Positions 5,398 to 7,027 of a stretch of DNA of 7,027 nucleotides are shown piece after piece (the first letter of the stretch is position 1; the number at the start of each line of letters is the position of its first letter). This DNA is from Candidatus Ventricola intestinavium. Its GTDB lineage: Bacteria; Bacillota; Clostridia; Christensenellales; Aristaeellaceae. The DNA lies in assembly GCA_018715105.1 (NCBI GenBank), contig DVMG01000222.1, forward strand, positions 1 to 7,027. Direction: 5' to 3'. The translations under genes were made by a program, and so were the position numbers. The notes beneath the pieces were generated by a model. That model ran no database searches. It was not told the DNA's origin and saw only the letters and a program-made list of their open reading frames with translations.

Positions 5398-6777
5398 ATG
5401 AAATCAAGAACTGCCGAGCAGCGCAACCAGATGCTGCTCCATGATCCGGTCAACCGCGTCATTCCCAGGATGGCGGTGCCGACGATCATCTCCATGCTCA
5501 TCACCAACATTTACAACATGGCCGATACGTTTTTCGTCAGCCAGATCGGCACATCGGCCTCCGGCGCGGTGGGCGTCATCTTTTCGGCCATGGCCATTAT
5601 CCAGGCTATTTCCTTTACAATCGGCATGGGCAGCGGCACAAACGTCAGTCAGGCACTGGGCGCCGGGGATGAGGAGCGCGCCAATCGCTTTGCATCTACG
5701 GCCTTCTTTACCGCGTTCCTTGTGGGGATCGTGCTGGCATTTTTCTGCCTGCGGCATATCGACGGCCTTGTCCGCTTTCTCGGCGCCACGGAGACCATCG
5801 CTCCCTATGCCAAAGACTATGCCACCTATATCTTTTACGCCATGCCGTTCATGATGTGTTCCTTTGTGATGAACAATCTGCTGCGCTTTGAGGGCCTGTC
5901 CGTCTACGGCATGGTGGGCATTACGGCGGGCGGCATTCTCAACATGGTGCTGGATCCGATCCTGATCTTCGGTGCGGGCATGGGCACGGCGGGCGCCGCG
6001 ATTGCCACCGCGTTTTCCCAGTTTGTCAGCTTCGTCATCCTGCTGATCATGTGCAACACGCGGCCGGAAGCCATTTCCATCCGCTTTAGCAACTTTAAGC
6101 CCGGCCTGCGGATGTATGGCCGCATCTTCTATAACGGCGTGCCCTCCCTGGGCCGCCAGGGCATCGCCAGCATTTCCACCATTCTGCTCAACGTCACCGC
6201 CGGCCCCTATGGCGATGCGGCGATTGCGGCCATGTCCATCGTCAACCGGTTTGTCATGTTCATCAATTCGTCGGTCATCGGCTTTGGCCAGGGGTTTCAG
6301 CCCGTGTGCGGCTTTTGTTACGGCGCGGGCCGGTATTCCCGCGTGCGCGAGGCCTTCCGCTTCTGTGTGAAGGTGACCACCGTTCTTCTGCTCGTGCTCA
6401 GCGTGACCGCCATGCTTCTCTCCCGGCAGATCATCATGCTCTTCCGGCGGGATGATCTGGAGGTCATCCGCATCGGCACGCTTGCCCTGCGCCTTCAACT
6501 TTGCACGCTGCCGCTGTGGGGCTTTATCACCATGAGCAACATGTTTACGCAGTCCATCGGCTATGGTGTGCGCGCGACGATCATCTCCAGCGCGCGTCAG
6601 GGCATTTTCCTCATCCCCGCGCTGCTGATTCTGCCGCGCATGTTCGGCCTGCTGGGTATTCAGATTGCTCAGCCGGTCTCCGACGTGGCTACCCTCTTTC
6701 TGACGTTTGTTGTCGTCCGCAGCATTCTTTCCCAGTTCAAAAAGATGCCGGACAGGGATGCGGACTGTACCCGTTAA
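5398..6777 (+). CDS. MATE family efflux transporter, MepA/DinF-like
   Basis: This 459-residue protein has the length and 12-helix pattern of multidrug and toxin extrusion transporters. They export cationic drugs or metabolites across the cytoplasmic membrane, driven by sodium or proton gradients. Family signatures include AVPTIISMLITNIYNMADTF in helix 1 (26-45), the GMGSGTNVSQALGAGDEERA loop (76-95), LNMVLDPILIFG in helix 5 (181-192) and GAAIATAFSQ (199-208). In the second half, FGQGFQPVCGFCYGAGRY (296-313) mirrors the first-half loop, as expected from the internal duplication. The N-terminal LLHDPVNRVIPRMAVPT is typical of the MepA-like clostridial subgroup. The start at 5398 has GAGGG at 5382-5386, slightly far at 11 bases. 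It is monocistronic, with a strong terminator right after it. The family is certain; the exported compound is not. Confidence 0.95.
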   Translation: MKSRTAEQRNQMLLHDPVNRVIPRMAVPTIISMLITNIYNMADTFFVSQIGTSASGAVGVIFSAMAIIQAISFTIGMGSGTNVSQALGAGDEERANRFASTAFFTAFLVGIVLAFFCLRHIDGLVRFLGATETIAPYAKDYATYIFYAMPFMMCSFVMNNLLRFEGLSVYGMVGITAGGILNMVLDPILIFGAGMGTAGAAIATAFSQFVSFVILLIMCNTRPEAISIRFSNFKPGLRMYGRIFYNGVPSLGRQGIASISTILLNVTAGPYGDAAIAAMSIVNRFVMFINSSVIGFGQGFQPVCGFCYGAGRYSRVREAFRFCVKVTTVLLLVLSVTAMLLSRQIIMLFRRDDLEVIRIGTLALRLQLCTLPLWGFITMSNMFTQSIGYGVRATIISSARQGIFLIPALLILPRMFGLLGIQIAQPVSDVATLFLTFVVVRSILSQFKKMPDRDADCTR

Positions 6778-6808
6778 ACGGATAATAAAAAGATAGAAAA
6801 CAAACATA

Positions 6809-6845
6809 GGGCATGACATGCTGATGGGCTGTCATGCCCCTTTTT
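6809..6845 (+). terminator. Rho-independent terminator of the MATE gene
   Basis: GGGCATGACA (6809-6818) and TGTCATGCCC (6830-6839) form a perfect 10-pair stem with an 11-base loop, followed by C and five T. It starts 32 bases after the MATE stop. On the minus strand the stem is followed only by a T-rich, interrupted stretch, so it may also stop the convergent gene weakly. Confidence 0.92.
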
Positions 6846-6861
6846 ATATTCCCGGGAATTG

Positions 6862-7027
6862 TCACTCAGCTATGAATGTATCTATTTTCTGAATATATTC
6901 CGAAGCGTGATTTATACTTAAGTCCCCATGATAATACCCAGGCAAAATTTCTAATATAGCGTTTGGGAGCTTTTTACATAGAATTTCAGCGGATTTTTTC
7001 ATAATTTCGGATTCTTTGCCCCCTACC
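6862..7027 (-). CDS. 3' end of an alpha/beta hydrolase gene (partial)
   Basis: On the minus strand the frame is open from the window edge to a TGA at 6862-6864, giving the last 54 residues of a protein whose start lies beyond 7027. The visible part includes VGGKESEIMKKSAEILCKK, then LPNAILEILPGYYHGDLSIN. This matches the C-terminal region of clostridial alpha/beta hydrolases: a strand carrying a conserved G-x-KE, a helix, the LPNA-x-L-x-I-LPG strand, and a YYHG whose His would be the catalytic-triad histidine. The segment after it (NHASEYIQKIDTFI) is the usual final helix. The nucleophile region is outside the window, so activity cannot be judged. Codons are strongly A/T-ending, unlike the other complete genes here. 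Confidence 0.65.
   Translation of the reverse strand, partial: VGGKESEIMKKSAEILCKKLPNAILEILPGYYHGDLSINHASEYIQKIDTFIAE

Noticed and set aside
5404..6819. 471-residue open frame on the minus strand opposite the MATE gene
   Set aside because: Its product is rich in His, Asp, Gly and Arg without any domain. Its start lies inside the MATE terminator stem, and the opposite strand encodes an unmistakable transporter, so it is a mirror frame of GC-rich codons.
1..7027. Search for CRISPR arrays, tRNA or rRNA genes, insertion sequences and defence cassettes
   Set aside because: No spaced repeats, cloverleaf-like sequence, transposase motif or terminal inverted repeats were seen. The patatin has a fused tail but no cyclic-nucleotide synthase partner of the kind found in antiphage signalling operons; the neighbour is a P-loop kinase-like protein.

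Overview
The window looks like chromosomal DNA from a moderately GC-rich member of the Firmicutes, probably class Clostridia. The basis is strong AGGAGG-type ribosome binding sites, TATAAT-type promoters, U-tract terminators, and a gene set common in gut Clostridia: a stand-alone alanyl-tRNA editing protein, a cytidylate kinase-like protein, a patatin, a MepA-like MATE pump and a short PAP2 phosphatase. No ribosomal RNA or species-specific marker is present, so the organism cannot be named. Nothing here is a clear defence system, CRISPR array or intact mobile element.

Left edge (1-206, plus strand, visibly AT-richer). The last codons of a truncated gene, possibly a helix-turn-helix or sigma-like protein, are followed five bases later by a small basic 49-residue ORF with a good ribosome binding site. 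They read like the end of an accessory operon.

Minus-strand block (228-1692). A 381-residue AlaX-type editing protein carries all its metal ligands and a DHHA1-like tail. Upstream is the remnant of an RCC1-repeat-like gene. Its start and ribosome binding site are intact, but the RCC1-like sequence lies one frame away, across a run of five G.

Plus-strand operon (promoter 1842-1850, genes 1896-3811). A P-loop cytidylate kinase-like protein and a patatin-like phospholipase are joined by a TGATG stop/start overlap, so they are probably translationally coupled. The 3' region is rich in hairpins and ends in a terminator shared with the convergent HAD gene.

Divergent pair (3973-5204). A HAD phosphatase on the minus strand has a near-consensus promoter. 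It diverges from a small membrane PAP2 phosphatase on the plus strand.

Right part (5205-7027). A 193-base spacer with a 13-base tandem repeat leads into a 459-residue MATE transporter, which ends at a strong terminator. Convergent to it is the 3' end of an AT-rich alpha/beta-hydrolase gene that runs off the window.

The patatin, PAP2 and MATE genes concern lipids or the membrane, while the kinase-like and HAD proteins act on phosphorylated small molecules. Apart from the coupled kinase-patatin pair, the genes look like independent housekeeping or accessory units rather than one pathway.
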